Shown: positions 9,360 to 19,046, counted from the first letter of the stretch. The stretch is DNA of 64,000 nt from Kineococcus sp. NBC_00420 (GCF_036021035.1 NZ_CP107930.1:4462006-4526005); one strand, 5' to 3'. Translations and numbers: made by a program. The notes: generated by a model from the sequence alone, not told the origin.

Positions 9360-10880
9360 ATGAGCACCACGTTCAGCACCACCCTGGCCGAGCACGCCCG
9401 CAACCGGCCCGACGGCGTCGCCGTCCGGCTCGACGAGCACACCCTCACGTGGCGCGGGTTCGACGACGCCACCGCCCGGGTCGCGACCCTGCTGCGCACC
9501 GAGGGCGTCCGGCCCGGCGACCGCGTCGCCCTGATCCTGCCCAACGTGCCCCAGTTCCCCGTGCTCTACCATGGCATCCTCCGCGCCGGCGCGGTCGTCG
9601 TCCCGATGAACCCGCTGCTGCGCGGCCGCGAGGTCAACCACCACTTCGCCGACTCCGGTGCCGTCCTCGCCTTCGTCTGGCACGCCGTCGCGGACGCCTC
9701 CCACGCCGGCGCCGTCGGCACCCCGACCCGGGTGGTCGTCGTCGAACCGGAGGCCACCGCCGCCCTGCTCGCCGGCGTCGACCCCGACCCCGCGGCGCAC
9801 GCACCGGACCCCGACGACACCGCCGTGATCCTCTACACCTCCGGCACCACCGGCTCGCCCAAGGGTGCGGAGCTGAGCCACCGCAACCTCTTCAGCAACG
9901 CCGTCACCTCCCAGGAGAGCCTCATCCGCCTCGGCGGGGACGACGTCATCCTCGGTGCGCTGCCGCTGTTCCACGCCTTCGGCCAGACCTGCGCCATGAA
10001 CACCGCCCTCATCGCCGGGCGCACCATGACGCTGCTGCCGCGCTTCAGCGCCGCCGCGGCGCTCGCCGTCGTGCAGCGCGACCGGGTGACCCACTTCGCC
10101 GGGGTGCCGACGATGTACGTCGCGATGCTCAACGAACCCGACGCCGAGTCCTACGACCTGTCCTCCTGGCGTTCCTGCGTCTCCGGTGGCGCGTCGTTGC
10201 CGGTGGAGGTCCTGCGCGGTTTCGAGGCGCGCTTCGGCGTGGAGATCCTGGAGGGCTACGGGCTGAGCGAGACCTCCCCGGTCGCCTCCTTCAACCACCC
10301 CGGCGCCGTCCGCAAACCCGGCACGATCGGGGTCCCGGTGCGCGGCTGCGAGATGGACCTGCGCGGCGCCGACGGCTCCGTCGTCACCGAGGGGGTCGGG
10401 GAGATCGTCGTCCGCGGGGAGAACGTCATGAAGGGCTACTGGCGCAACGAGACCGCGACGGCGCAGACGTTCGTCGACGGCTGGTTCCGCACCGGGGACC
10501 TCGCGACCCGCGACGAGGACGGGTACTACACGATCGTCGACCGGGCCAAGGACATGATCGACCGAGGTGGCTACAACGTGTACCCGCGCGAGGTCGAGGA
10601 GGTCCTCTACGAGCACCCCGCGGTCGAGCAGGTCGCCGTCGTCGGTTTCCCGGACCCGTTGGTGGGGGAGGAGATCGGCGCGGCCGTCGTCCTCAAGGAG
10701 GGGGCGCACGCGACGCCCGAGGAGTTGCAGCAGCACGTGAAGGACGCGCTCGCGGCGTACAAGTACCCGCGCCGGGTCTGGATCGTGGAGGAGCTGCCGA
10801 AGGGCCCCACCGGCAAGATCCTCAAACGCGAGATCCACCCGCCCGTCCGCAGCACCGAGCACGAGGAGCGCCCCGCATGA
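9360..10880 (+). CDS. Acyl-CoA synthetase (AMP-forming, fatty-acid type)
   Basis: This ANL-superfamily ligase activates a carboxylic acid through an acyl-AMP to its CoA thioester. The P-loop-like YTSGTTGSPKG lies near residue 157, GYGLSETSP near residue 300 and the hinge block WFRTGDLATRDEDGYYTIVDRAKDMI later. PTGKILKREI, with the catalytic lysine, is near the C-terminus. The 506-residue size suits medium or long-chain substrates, but chain length cannot be read from sequence. A GGAG site precedes the ATG. The stop overlaps the next start (ATGA), so the acyl-CoA it makes is probably the substrate of the following dehydrogenase. Confidence 0.93.
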   Translation: MSTTFSTTLAEHARNRPDGVAVRLDEHTLTWRGFDDATARVATLLRTEGVRPGDRVALILPNVPQFPVLYHGILRAGAVVVPMNPLLRGREVNHHFADSGAVLAFVWHAVADASHAGAVGTPTRVVVVEPEATAALLAGVDPDPAAHAPDPDDTAVILYTSGTTGSPKGAELSHRNLFSNAVTSQESLIRLGGDDVILGALPLFHAFGQTCAMNTALIAGRTMTLLPRFSAAAALAVVQRDRVTHFAGVPTMYVAMLNEPDAESYDLSSWRSCVSGGASLPVEVLRGFEARFGVEILEGYGLSETSPVASFNHPGAVRKPGTIGVPVRGCEMDLRGADGSVVTEGVGEIVVRGENVMKGYWRNETATAQTFVDGWFRTGDLATRDEDGYYTIVDRAKDMIDRGGYNVYPREVEEVLYEHPAVEQVAVVGFPDPLVGEEIGAAVVLKEGAHATPEELQQHVKDALAAYKYPRRVWIVEELPKGPTGKILKREIHPPVRSTEHEERPA

Positions 10881-12046
10881 CCAGCCCGACCGGAGTGGAC
10901 TACTACGAGATCGCCGGCGACCTCACCGACGCCGAGCGCGAGGTCTGGGCGAACGTCCGCGCGTTCGTCGACGAGAAGGTGATCCCGGTCGCGGGCGGGT
11001 ACTGGGAACGCGCCGAGATGCCGCTGGACCTCCTCAAGGAGTACGCCCAGCTGAACCTCGTGGGCGACGGTCTGCAGGGACCGGGGATCCCGGCGCTGAG
11101 CCACACCGCCGCCGGTCTGATCACGATGGAACTGTCCCGGGGCGACGGGAGCTTCGCGACGATGCTCGGCGTCCAGGCCGGTCTCGCGATGCGTTCCATC
11201 GCCTTCCTGGGCTCGGAGGAGCAGAAGGAGCGCTGGCTGCCGCCGATGGCGCGCCTGGAGGTCCTCGGGGCGTTCGGGCTCACCGAACCCGACCACGGGT
11301 CCGACGCCGTGGCGCTGGCCACGACCGCCCGGCGCGAGGGTGACGAGTACGTCCTGGACGGCGCCAAGCGCTGGATCGGGTTCGGCACGATCTGCGACGT
11401 CTGCGTCGTGTGGGCCCGCGGTGAGGACGGCGCCGTCCAGGGTTTCCTCGTCGAACGCGGGACGCCGGGGTTCAGCGCCACCGCCATCCAGGGCAAGGCG
11501 TCGTTGCGCGCCATCCACAACGCCGACATCACGCTGACCGGCGTGCGGGTGCCGGCCGCGAACCGACTGCCCGGCGGGAACTCCTTCCGCGACACCGGCC
11601 GCGTCCTGTCCGCCACCCGGGCCGGGATCGCCTGGGGGGCGCTGGGCCACGCGACGGCCGCCTACGAGACGGCGCTGGCCTACTCCCTGGAGCGCAAGCA
11701 GTTCGGCCAGCCGCTGGCGAGCTTCCAGCTCGTCCAGGACAAGCTGGTGCAGATGCTCGCCGAGGTCACCGCGATGCAGCTGTTCTGCCTGCGCGTCGGC
11801 AAGCTCGCCGACTCCGGCCGCCTCACCGACACCCAGGCCTCGCTGGCCAAGGTCAACGCCACCCGCAAGGCCCGCTTCGTCACGGCGATGGCCCGTGACC
11901 TGCTGGGCGGCAACGGGATCCTGCTGGAGCACCGCGTCGCCCGGCACATGGCCGACGTCGAGGCGCTGCACACCTACGAGGGGACGGAGTCGATCCAGAC
12001 CCTCATCGTCGGCCGCCACCTCACGGGCATCTCCTCCTTCACCTGA
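10877..12046 (+). CDS. Acyl-CoA dehydrogenase, glutaryl-CoA dehydrogenase-like
   Basis: This is a FAD-dependent acyl-CoA dehydrogenase of 389 residues. The FAD and substrate block FGLTEPDHGSD and the C-terminal YEGTESIQTLIVGRHLTG, with the catalytic Glu near residue 364, resemble the glutaryl-CoA dehydrogenase branch, as does the GDGSFATMLGVQ segment. It introduces the alpha-beta double bond in an acyl-CoA, possibly with decarboxylation if it is a true GcdH. The branch assignment is by motif only. The gene is coupled by a 4-base overlap to the acyl-CoA ligase, which suggests a two-enzyme catabolic operon. Confidence 0.92.
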   Translation: MTSPTGVDYYEIAGDLTDAEREVWANVRAFVDEKVIPVAGGYWERAEMPLDLLKEYAQLNLVGDGLQGPGIPALSHTAAGLITMELSRGDGSFATMLGVQAGLAMRSIAFLGSEEQKERWLPPMARLEVLGAFGLTEPDHGSDAVALATTARREGDEYVLDGAKRWIGFGTICDVCVVWARGEDGAVQGFLVERGTPGFSATAIQGKASLRAIHNADITLTGVRVPAANRLPGGNSFRDTGRVLSATRAGIAWGALGHATAAYETALAYSLERKQFGQPLASFQLVQDKLVQMLAEVTAMQLFCLRVGKLADSGRLTDTQASLAKVNATRKARFVTAMARDLLGGNGILLEHRVARHMADVEALHTYEGTESIQTLIVGRHLTGISSFT

Positions 12047-12063
12047 TCGCCGGCTCCTGGTCG

Positions 12064-13362
12064 TCAGGCGGTCCGGAAGGGGGTCCGGACGAAGATGCCG
12101 TACACCACGGCCGCGAGGGCGGCGATGATCCCGCCGATGACGAGGGACGGCGTGTAGCTGCCGTAGGTGTCGTAGATCCACCCGGTGAGCAGCGGCGCGA
12201 ACGCGCCGCCGAAGTAGCCTCCGAAGTTCTGGATCGAGCCGACGGTCGCGACCTGGGCGTTGTTGGCGATGTCGCCCGGCATGGCCCAGGCCGCGGCCTG
12301 GGTGGTGGCGATGAAGCCGACGGCGAGGACGAGGACGGCGACGGCCAGGACGAGGTTCGTGACGAACGCGCTCAGGCACACCAGGACACCGGCGGAGACC
12401 GCGGCGACCATCATGACCTTCCGCTTGGCGGCCAGCGGGTCGACCCCGGGGCGGTTCGCGAGGGTGTTCATGATCCGGCCCCCGGTGATGCCGAGGATCG
12501 CGCCACCGAGGTAGGGCAGCGCCGAGATCCAGCCGGACTGCGTGATGCTGATGCCGCGGGCGTCCTGCAGGTACAGGGGGAGGAACGTGATGAAGATGTT
12601 CCAGATCCAGATGATGCAGAAGAAGCCCGCCATCATGCCCCACACCTGGCGGTGCCTGAACAGGCCCAGCCACGAGACGGGTTCGGCGACGGCGTCGGAG
12701 CCGGTTCCCCGACCCTCGGTGATGTGGCGCATCTCGTCCTCGCCGAGGCGGCGGTGGTCTTCGGGGGAGCGGTACCAGACGTAGAACGCGACCGCCAGGA
12801 CGAGGCCCAGCACGCCGAGGAACCCGAAGACGGTGCGCCAGCCGAAGGCGAGCATGATCGCGGTGAGGACGGGCGGCGCGATCGCCGGACCCCACTTGGA
12901 CCCGCTGTCCCAGATGGCGGTGGCCTGGCCGCGCTCGGCCCGGGGGAACCAGTCGGCGGTCATCCGGGCGGCGGCGGGGGAGTTGGGGGCCTCGGTGATG
13001 CCCAGGAGCACGCGGAAGACGACGAAGTGGCCGGCGCGCTGACCGAGGGCCATCAACGCGGTCGAGATCGACCACAGGCCGATGGCCAGGAAGTACGCCC
13101 GCCGGGCGCCGAGCCGGTCGACGATCCAGCCGACCGGCAACTGCGCGAAGGCGTAGGTCCAGGAGAACACCGCCCCCAGCAGGCCGATGTCGGTGCGCGT
13201 GATGCCGAGTTCCGAGATCATCTCGGGGGCGGCGATCGACACCGCACTGCGGTCCATGTAGTTGACGATCCCCGCGAGCAGGGCGAAACCGAGGATCCAC
13301 CAGCGCAGATTCCTGATCGGGCGTCGGCGCACCGACAGGTCGGAACGGGTCGTCTGCGTCAT
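12064..13362 (-). CDS. MFS transporter, anion:cation symporter (ACS) type
   Basis: The 432-residue protein has 12 predicted helices. The ACS-family start NYMDRSAVSIAAPEM and the motif GWIVDRLGARRAYF in the first loop point to organic anion uptake, such as hexuronates, glucarate or aromatic acids. The ATG at 13362 has a well-placed GGAG; an upstream in-frame ATG at 13404 lacks one. It is divergent from a short-chain dehydrogenase whose downstream neighbour is a GntR regulator, so the three may form one sugar-acid or alcohol catabolic unit. The substrate itself is not known. Confidence 0.92.
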   Translation of the reverse strand: MTQTTRSDLSVRRRPIRNLRWWILGFALLAGIVNYMDRSAVSIAAPEMISELGITRTDIGLLGAVFSWTYAFAQLPVGWIVDRLGARRAYFLAIGLWSISTALMALGQRAGHFVVFRVLLGITEAPNSPAAARMTADWFPRAERGQATAIWDSGSKWGPAIAPPVLTAIMLAFGWRTVFGFLGVLGLVLAVAFYVWYRSPEDHRRLGEDEMRHITEGRGTGSDAVAEPVSWLGLFRHRQVWGMMAGFFCIIWIWNIFITFLPLYLQDARGISITQSGWISALPYLGGAILGITGGRIMNTLANRPGVDPLAAKRKVMMVAAVSAGVLVCLSAFVTNLVLAVAVLVLAVGFIATTQAAAWAMPGDIANNAQVATVGSIQNFGGYFGGAFAPLLTGWIYDTYGSYTPSLVIGGIIAALAAVVYGIFVRTPFRTA

Positions 13363-13449
13363 CGCAGCGGTCTCCTTCGACGTGGGGGGACCTTCCGTGG
13401 TCACAGAGTCACGTCGAGCTTGTGGGTGCCTGAGGCCATCGTCAAGGGG

Positions 13450-13478
13450 TTGACGGAAAATCCTATTGGATGTTGGAT
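13450..13478 (+). promoter_or_regulatory. Candidate promoter and operator before the SDR gene
   Basis: A -35 TTGACG (13450-13455) and a -10 TTGGAT (13473-13478) are 17 bases apart. A short dyad, ATCC-tatt-GGAT (13460-13471), plus a further GGAT lies in the spacer. A GntR/FCD repressor from the adjacent gene could bind here and control both divergent genes. The operator assignment is a guess from position. Confidence 0.4.
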
Positions 13479-13514
13479 CGTGGTGACTGGTCCATCGAAG
13501 GAGACGAATCCGCC

Positions 13515-14276
13515 GTGAACGCGTTCCCCGCCCAGCGCACCGCCGTCGTCACGGGGGTCGGTGCCCCGCGCGGCATCGGTCGCGTGGTGGCCCGCCGCCT
13601 CGCCCGCGAGGGCTGGAGCCTCGCCCTCGTCGACGTCCGCGCGGACGGAGTCGCCGAGATCGCCGAGGAACTGTCGGGGTCCACCGCGGCGCTCGGTGTC
13701 GCCGTGGACATCACCGCCCAGGACGACGTCGTGGCCGCCTTCGCCCGCATCGACGACGCGCTGCCGCCCGTCGTGGGTCTCGTGAACCTCGCCGGGATCG
13801 CCTGTCCCACGCCGTTGATGGAGCTGACCGTGGCGGAGTGGAACCTCAGCTACGCGGTGAACGCGACGGGGTCCCTGCTGATGATCCAGTCCGCGGCGAA
13901 GCGGATGATGGAGGTCGGGGTCGGGCGGATCGTCAACACCTCCTCGATCACCGCGCTCGACGGGGGCGGGACGTTCTCCAAGACCGCCTACGCGGCCTCG
14001 AAGGCCGCCGTCCTCGGGCTGACCAAGGGCGCCGCGCGTGAACTCGGCCCGTTCGGCATCACGGCGAACGCGATCCTGCCCGGTCCCATCGACACCGACA
14101 TCATGGGCGGGAAGCTCACCGACGAGCGCAAGGCCGACATGTCGGCCGGCATCCCCGTCGGCCGCGTCGGCCAGCCCGACGACATCGCCGCGATGGTCTC
14201 ATTCCTGCTCGGTGAGGACGCGGGGTACGTGAACGGCGCGGAGTTCCAGGTCGACGGCGGGAAGCTCATCCACTAA
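13515..14276 (+). CDS. Short-chain dehydrogenase/reductase
   Basis: This is a classical SDR oxidoreductase of about 253 residues. The NAD(P)-binding turn TGVGAPRGIG is at the start; LVDVRADG has an Asp after the second strand, favouring NAD over NADP. The catalytic set is NTSS...YAASK (Ser, Tyr and Lys present), followed by LPGPIDTDIM and a C-terminal FQVDGGK. The likely start is GTG 13515; an ATG at 13470 would lie inside the promoter. It is transcribed away from the ACS transporter and its stop overlaps the GntR stop by 4 bp. The substrate, probably a sugar acid or polyol, is inferred from neighbours only. Confidence 0.92.
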   Translation: MNAFPAQRTAVVTGVGAPRGIGRVVARRLAREGWSLALVDVRADGVAEIAEELSGSTAALGVAVDITAQDDVVAAFARIDDALPPVVGLVNLAGIACPTPLMELTVAEWNLSYAVNATGSLLMIQSAAKRMMEVGVGRIVNTSSITALDGGGTFSKTAYAASKAAVLGLTKGAARELGPFGITANAILPGPIDTDIMGGKLTDERKADMSAGIPVGRVGQPDDIAAMVSFLLGEDAGYVNGAEFQVDGGKLIH

Positions 14277-14977
14277 CCCGCGGGGACGGACTCGCGATCG
14301 TCGAGGGCGCGTTCGCGCACCTTCTCGAGGTGCTCGCGCACCGCGAGTTCCACCCCGTCCGGTTCCCGGCGGCCCAGGGCCTCGACGATGGCCGCGTGCT
14401 CGGCGATCGCCAACCCGGCGTCCGTGACCCCCACGCCGGGGACCAGGCGCAATCGGAAGCGCTGGATCTGTCCGTTCAGCCCCTCGAACGCCTCGGCGAG
14501 GAACCGGTTCCCGCCAGCCCGGTTCAGGACGTGGTGGAACTCGTTGTCCGCCGCGTGGTACTCGCGGTACTCCGCGAAACCCGGTCCGGTGGGTGCCGCC
14601 GCCATGCGTTCCACGGTGGCCGCCAGCACGGTGAGCAGGGCGTCGTCCACGTGCGCCGCGGCCAGGGCGGCGTTGCGGCACTCCAGCAGCAACCGCGCGT
14701 CCATGAGGTCGTTCACCTCGGTCGCGCTCAGCATGTCCGCGACGAAGTACCCGCGCAGGGCCGCGCGGTGGACGAGACCGGTGGACTCGATGCGGACCAA
14801 CGCCTCCCGCACCGGCGTGGGGGAGACGCCGAGGTCGCGCGCGAGCCCGTCGATGCTCAACGAGGAACCCGGGGCGGCGTGGCCGTCCATCAACCACGTG
14901 AGCAACGAGGTGTGGACGGCGTCGGCGAGCGAGGCCCGGGACGGGGCGGTGGGGAGGGTGGGGGCGTCGCGTACCAC
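14273..14977 (-). CDS. GntR-family regulator with FCD domain
   Basis: The N-terminal winged helix (LSIDGLARDLGVSPTPVREALVRIESTGLV) and the all-helical FCD ligand domain (DARLLLECRNAALAAAH, then EYHAADNEFHHVLNRAGGN with metal-binding His residues) place it in the FadR subfamily. These regulators usually sense organic acids. Several GTG codons are possible starts; I prefer 14977 because GGGAGG lies nine bases before it. It converges on the SDR gene with a 4-bp overlap and is the natural regulator of the SDR and ACS-transporter promoters. Confidence 0.9.
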   Translation of the reverse strand: MVRDAPTLPTAPSRASLADAVHTSLLTWLMDGHAAPGSSLSIDGLARDLGVSPTPVREALVRIESTGLVHRAALRGYFVADMLSATEVNDLMDARLLLECRNAALAAAHVDDALLTVLAATVERMAAAPTGPGFAEYREYHAADNEFHHVLNRAGGNRFLAEAFEGLNGQIQRFRLRLVPGVGVTDAGLAIAEHAAIVEALGRREPDGVELAVREHLEKVRERALDDRESVPAG

Positions 14978-15017
14978 TGCCACCACCCTCCCGGACCGAG
15001 AACTCTCGGCCGACAGG

Positions 15018-17075
15018 CTATCCCGCCGGGTGGAACCGCCGTCCGGTGACGCGCTCGGAGGCCCCGACGCGGTCGAGGTACGGGGTGATCCCGCCGGTGA
15101 ACAACGGGTGCCCGGTGCCCAGGACGAGGCAGACGTCGACGTCCTGCGGTCCCGCGACCACCCCCTCGTCCAGCACCCGGCGGATCTCGTCGGCGAGCGC
15201 GTCCTGCACGTTGCGCAGGACCTGCTCACCGGTGAGCGGTTCGGTGGCCACCGAGAACAACCCCTCCGCGGCCCCGGTCTCGGCGACCGGGCCCTTCGGC
15301 GTGACGAGTTCGGGTGAACCGGCCTCGACCCAGCGCCGCAGGTTGTCCGAGACGCGGTAGCGGTCGGGGAAGGCCGCGGCGAGCGTCTCGTGCACGTGCA
15401 GCATGACCGCCGGCCCGACGAACGACGCCAACCGGAACGGCGACATCGGCAGCCCGAGGGGGTCGAGGCTGCGTTCCACCTCGAGCAGCGGGGTTCCCGC
15501 GTCGAGGGCCCGGACGACCTCGTCGAACATGCGCGTCGAGATGCGGTTCACCACGAACGCGGGCGCGTCCTGGACCAGGACGCACGTCTTCTTCAGCCGC
15601 TTCCCGACGGCGAACGCCGTGGCCAGGGCGGCCTCGTCGGTCGTCCCGGTGCGCACGACCTCGACGAGCGGGAGCACCGCGACGGGGTTGAAGAAGTGGA
15701 ACCCGACGAACCTCTCGGGGTTCTTCAGGACCGAGGCCATCTCCGTCACCGACAGCGAACTGGTGTTGGTCGCCAGCACGGCGTACTCACGCAGCAGGGG
15801 TTCGATCTCGCGCAGGACGTCCTGCTTGACGGAGAGTTCCTCGAACACCGCCTCGATGACGAAGTCCGCGTCGGAGAGCGCGCCCTTGTCGACCGAACCG
15901 GACACCGACGCCGTCAGGCGGTTCGCGGTGTCCTGGGTGATGCGGCCCTTGCCGAGGAGTTCCCGCACACCGGTGCGGACGAACTCGACGCCCTTCTCGA
16001 CCCGTTCGGCCGAGACGTCGGTGAGCACGACCGGGACCTGCAACCGGTGCAGGAACAGCAGCGCGAGCTGGGAGGCCATGAGACCCGCCCCGACCACGCC
16101 GACGCTCGTGACCTTCCGCGCCGCTTCGGCGGGTGGTGCACCGGCGGGTTTCTTCGCGTAGCGCTGGACGAGGTCGAACGCGTACAACCCGGCCCGCAGT
16201 TCACCGGAGACGATGAGGTCGCCCAGGGCGGCCTCCTCGGCGCTGAAGTGCGTCGCCCGGTCGTTCGTGCGGGAGGCCTCGAGCAGTTCCAGGGTGCGGT
16301 AGGGCGCGGGTGCGGCGCCGTGGACGCGGGTGTCGGCGACGGCCCGGCCGCGGGCGATCGCGGCGTCCCAGGTCGGCGCGTCGGCGAGTTCGCGACGCAC
16401 CACGGTGGTCGTGCCCGCGAGCACGGACGCCGTCCAGCGCAACGACTCCAGGAGGAAGTCGGCGGGTTCGAAGCGGGCGTCGACGATCCCCGCCTCGAAG
16501 GCCTGCGGACCCGAGAGCGTGCGGTTGTTCGCCAGCGCGTTCTCGATCGCGACCTTCACCGCGACGTCCGGGCCGGCGATCCGGGGGAGCAGGTACGTCC
16601 CGCCCCAACCGGGGACCAGGCCGAGGTGGGCCTCCGGCAACCCCAGGCCGCGGACCGAGCTCGACACCGTGCGGTAGGTGCAGTGCAGGGCCGTCTCGAG
16701 GCCGCCGCCGAGAGCGAGTCCGTTGACGTAGGCGAACGTGGGGACCGGCGCGTCGGCGAATCGGCCCAGCACCCGGTGGCCGGCTTCCGCCGTCGCGACG
16801 GCGTCCTCGCGGGAGGTGGTGTGCGCGACGGACTTCAGGTCGGCGCCGGCGCAGAACACCCCGTTGACCCCGGTGACGCCGATGGCGACGACACCCTCGT
16901 CGCGGACCAGCCGTTCGGCCTCGTCGATCGCCTGCTCGAGGGCGGGCAGGGTGTCGGAACCGAGGACGAAGGGCCGCCGCGGGTCGCCGGAGTCCAGGGT
17001 CAGCAGGGCCATCCTCCCGGGACCGGCGACACCGGAGGAGGCGGGCAGGTCGAGGGTGCGGACGAAGACGGGCAT
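15018..17075 (-). CDS. Multifunctional enoyl-CoA hydratase / 3-hydroxyacyl-CoA dehydrogenase (FadB/FadJ type)
   Basis: This 685-residue protein carries the middle two steps of fatty-acid beta-oxidation. Residues 1-300 are a crotonase domain: the oxyanion-hole segment FCAGADLKSV and both expected acidic positions, GGGLETALHC and LPEAHLGLVPGWGGT, are present. The 3-hydroxyacyl-CoA dehydrogenase NAD domain begins near 320 (VGVVGAGLMASQLAL) and includes FHFFNPVAVLPLVEVV with the catalytic His, followed by the C-terminal HAD domain. The ATG at 17075 shares one base with the thiolase stop (TGATG), so it forms the usual alpha/beta beta-oxidation complex pair. The frame is open far upstream through the thiolase gene, but that is an antiparallel artefact of base composition. 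Confidence 0.95.
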   Translation of the reverse strand: MPVFVRTLDLPASSGVAGPGRMALLTLDSGDPRRPFVLGSDTLPALEQAIDEAERLVRDEGVVAIGVTGVNGVFCAGADLKSVAHTTSREDAVATAEAGHRVLGRFADAPVPTFAYVNGLALGGGLETALHCTYRTVSSSVRGLGLPEAHLGLVPGWGGTYLLPRIAGPDVAVKVAIENALANNRTLSGPQAFEAGIVDARFEPADFLLESLRWTASVLAGTTTVVRRELADAPTWDAAIARGRAVADTRVHGAAPAPYRTLELLEASRTNDRATHFSAEEAALGDLIVSGELRAGLYAFDLVQRYAKKPAGAPPAEAARKVTSVGVVGAGLMASQLALLFLHRLQVPVVLTDVSAERVEKGVEFVRTGVRELLGKGRITQDTANRLTASVSGSVDKGALSDADFVIEAVFEELSVKQDVLREIEPLLREYAVLATNTSSLSVTEMASVLKNPERFVGFHFFNPVAVLPLVEVVRTGTTDEAALATAFAVGKRLKKTCVLVQDAPAFVVNRISTRMFDEVVRALDAGTPLLEVERSLDPLGLPMSPFRLASFVGPAVMLHVHETLAAAFPDRYRVSDNLRRWVEAGSPELVTPKGPVAETGAAEGLFSVATEPLTGEQVLRNVQDALADEIRRVLDEGVVAGPQDVDVCLVLGTGHPLFTGGITPYLDRVGASERVTGRRFHPAG

Positions 17076-18298
17076 CAGTTCGCTCCTCCGTCGAAGCCCT
17101 GCCAGGACGGGTTCTCCCAGACGACCGAACCGCCCTGACCCAGGCCCACGCACATGGCGGTGAGGCCGTAGCGGACCTCGGGGTGCTCGGAGAACTGCCG
17201 GGCGAGCTGGGTCATGAGCCGCACCCCGGACGCCGCGAGGGGGTGCCCGATGGCGATGGCCCCGCCGTAGGGGTTCACCCGTTCGTCGTCGTCGGCGATG
17301 CCGAAGTGGTCGAGGAAGCTGAGGACCTGCACGGCGAACGCCTCGTTGAGCTCGAACAGGCCGATGTCGTCGATGGTCAACCCGGTGCGCGCCAGGACCT
17401 TCTCGGTGGAGGGGATCGGGCCGAGGCCCATGACCTCGGGTTCCACGCCGGCGAACCCGAAACCGACGAGCCGCATCTTCGGCGTCAGGCCCAGCTCCCC
17501 GGCCACGTCCTCCGCCGCGATGAGGGACGCCGTCGCCCCGTCGGTGAGGGGGGAGGCGTTGCCGGCGGTGACCCGCCCGTGCGGCCGGAACGGGGTGCGC
17601 AGGTTCGCGAGCGCCTCCACGGTCGTCCCGGGGCGGGCCAGTTCGTCCTCGGTCGCGAGCCCCCAGCCGCGTTCGGAGCTGGCGGAGGCGACCGGGACGA
17701 GGTCGGCGCCGACCTGGCCGTTGGCGACGGCCTTGGCGAACTTCGCCTGGGAGTTCACCGCGAACTCGTCCGCCCGCTGCTTGGTGAGCTGCGGGAACCG
17801 GTCGTGCAGGGCCTCCGCGGTCTTGCCCATGTCCAGGGCATCGGGGGAGACGATGCGTTCCACCAGGAACCGCGGGTTGGGGTCCATACCCTGCCCGAGC
17901 GGGTGGTGGCCCATGTGCTCGACGCCGCCCGCGAGCGCCACGTCGAGGGCGCCGATCGCGATGGAGGCGGCGGTCGTCGTCACGGCCGTCATCGCGCCGG
18001 CGCACCAGCGGTCGATGGCGTAGCCGGGGGTGGTGACGGGCAGTCCCGCCAGCAGGGCCGCGCTGCGGCCCAGGACGAGGCCCTGGTCGCCGGACTGGGT
18101 GGCGGCCGCGATCGCGACCTCCTCGACCCGTTCTGGGGGTAGGGACGGGTTGCGCCGCAGGAGTTCGCGCAGGCAGGCGACGACCAGGTCGTCGGCGCGG
18201 GTCTGGGCGTGCAGGCCGTCGGGACGGGCCTTGCCGAACGGGGTGCGGACGCCGTCGGCGAAGACGACGCTCCGACCCGGGGCGGGCGTGTGGACCAC
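17075..18298 (-). CDS. Acetyl-CoA acyltransferase (thiolase, FadA/FadI type)
   Basis: The enzyme cleaves 3-ketoacyl-CoA to acetyl-CoA and a shortened acyl-CoA. The nucleophilic Cys is C99 in DRWCAGAMTA, the catalytic His lies in AIGHPLAASG, and the second Cys is in AMCVGLGQG. ELNEAFAVQ is the family NEAF block. The 407-residue length is normal. The start is GTG 18298, with AGGAGG a short distance ahead. It is the first gene of a two-gene beta-oxidation operon with the FadB-type protein. A TetR gene lies upstream on the same strand. Confidence 0.95.
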   Translation of the reverse strand: MVHTPAPGRSVVFADGVRTPFGKARPDGLHAQTRADDLVVACLRELLRRNPSLPPERVEEVAIAAATQSGDQGLVLGRSAALLAGLPVTTPGYAIDRWCAGAMTAVTTTAASIAIGALDVALAGGVEHMGHHPLGQGMDPNPRFLVERIVSPDALDMGKTAEALHDRFPQLTKQRADEFAVNSQAKFAKAVANGQVGADLVPVASASSERGWGLATEDELARPGTTVEALANLRTPFRPHGRVTAGNASPLTDGATASLIAAEDVAGELGLTPKMRLVGFGFAGVEPEVMGLGPIPSTEKVLARTGLTIDDIGLFELNEAFAVQVLSFLDHFGIADDDERVNPYGGAIAIGHPLAASGVRLMTQLARQFSEHPEVRYGLTAMCVGLGQGGSVVWENPSWQGFDGGAN

Positions 18299-18350
18299 AG
18301 GACCTCCTCGTCACTGGTGCTGGCGGGCACCACCGTACGCGGCGTCCGGT

Positions 18351-19019
18351 TTATCCGGTACCGGGAGTCCCGCTTATCGCCCGGGCGGCGGACAGCGCGG
18401 CCTGCAACGCGTCCTCGCTCAGCGCGGTCCCGGGCAACGGCGTGGGGTGGCGACGGGCGGTGCAGAGACCGTCGAGCGCGATGGCGAGCTGGCGGCGCCA
18501 GGCCTCGCCGGCGTCCAGCACGTGCACGGACTTCAGGAGCACCACCAGGTCGCTCGTCTCCACGTCGGGCCGCAACCGACCGGCGCAGCGGGCGCGCCGG
18601 ACCAGCTCCTGCAACCGGGGCCCGAGCTCGGCGCGGGTCAGGGCGAGTCCGCTGCGACCGTGCTCCGCGCAGAGGACGGCGTCGCGCAGCCCGCGGTCGG
18701 CGGCCATCCGCTCGCACGCGCCGGTGAGGAAGCGCACGACGGCGTCCCAGGGGTCGACCTCCGCGGCCGCGCTGTCCGCGAGGTCGACGAGCTCGCGGAT
18801 GCGTTCCTCGAAGAGCGCCTCGACCAGGGCGTCCTTGTCCGGGAAGCGGCGGTAGACCGTCCCCACCCCGAGGCCGGCGTGGCGCGCGACGTCGTCGAGG
18901 CTGGCGACCAGGCCGCGGGTGGCGAACACCGTCCGGGCGGCGTCGAGCACCCGTCGGCGGTTCAGCTCGGCGTCGCGCCGCAGCGGGCGGTCTGCCGGGG
19001 CGGGGGTGGTGGTGCTCAC
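18351..19019 (-). CDS. TetR-family transcriptional regulator
   Basis: The 222-residue protein starts with a TetR helix-turn-helix (NRRRVLDAARTVFATRG, then SLDDVARHAGLGVGTVYRRFPDK). The C-terminal ligand domain has CERMAADRGLRDAVL, resembling the SACE_7040-like group. The start is GTG 19019 (VSTTTPAPADRP). It is divergent from a DHA2 efflux pump, with a strong inverted repeat in the shared gap, so it most likely represses that pump and itself. It also lies upstream of the thiolase operon on the same strand, but a role in beta-oxidation is less likely. Confidence 0.92.
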   Translation of the reverse strand: MSTTTPAPADRPLRRDAELNRRRVLDAARTVFATRGLVASLDDVARHAGLGVGTVYRRFPDKDALVEALFEERIRELVDLADSAAAEVDPWDAVVRFLTGACERMAADRGLRDAVLCAEHGRSGLALTRAELGPRLQELVRRARCAGRLRPDVETSDLVVLLKSVHVLDAGEAWRRQLAIALDGLCTARRHPTPLPGTALSEDALQAALSAARAISGTPGTG

Positions 19020-19046
19020 GACCTGCCCATCGGCACGTCCGCGGAC

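Noticed and set aside
15018..18314. Possible thiolase-hydratase-dehydrogenase fusion on the minus strand
   Set aside because: The FadB-type frame stays open through the thiolase gene but in a different frame with Arg/Pro-rich nonsense; the real genes are separate, joined at TGATG (17075).
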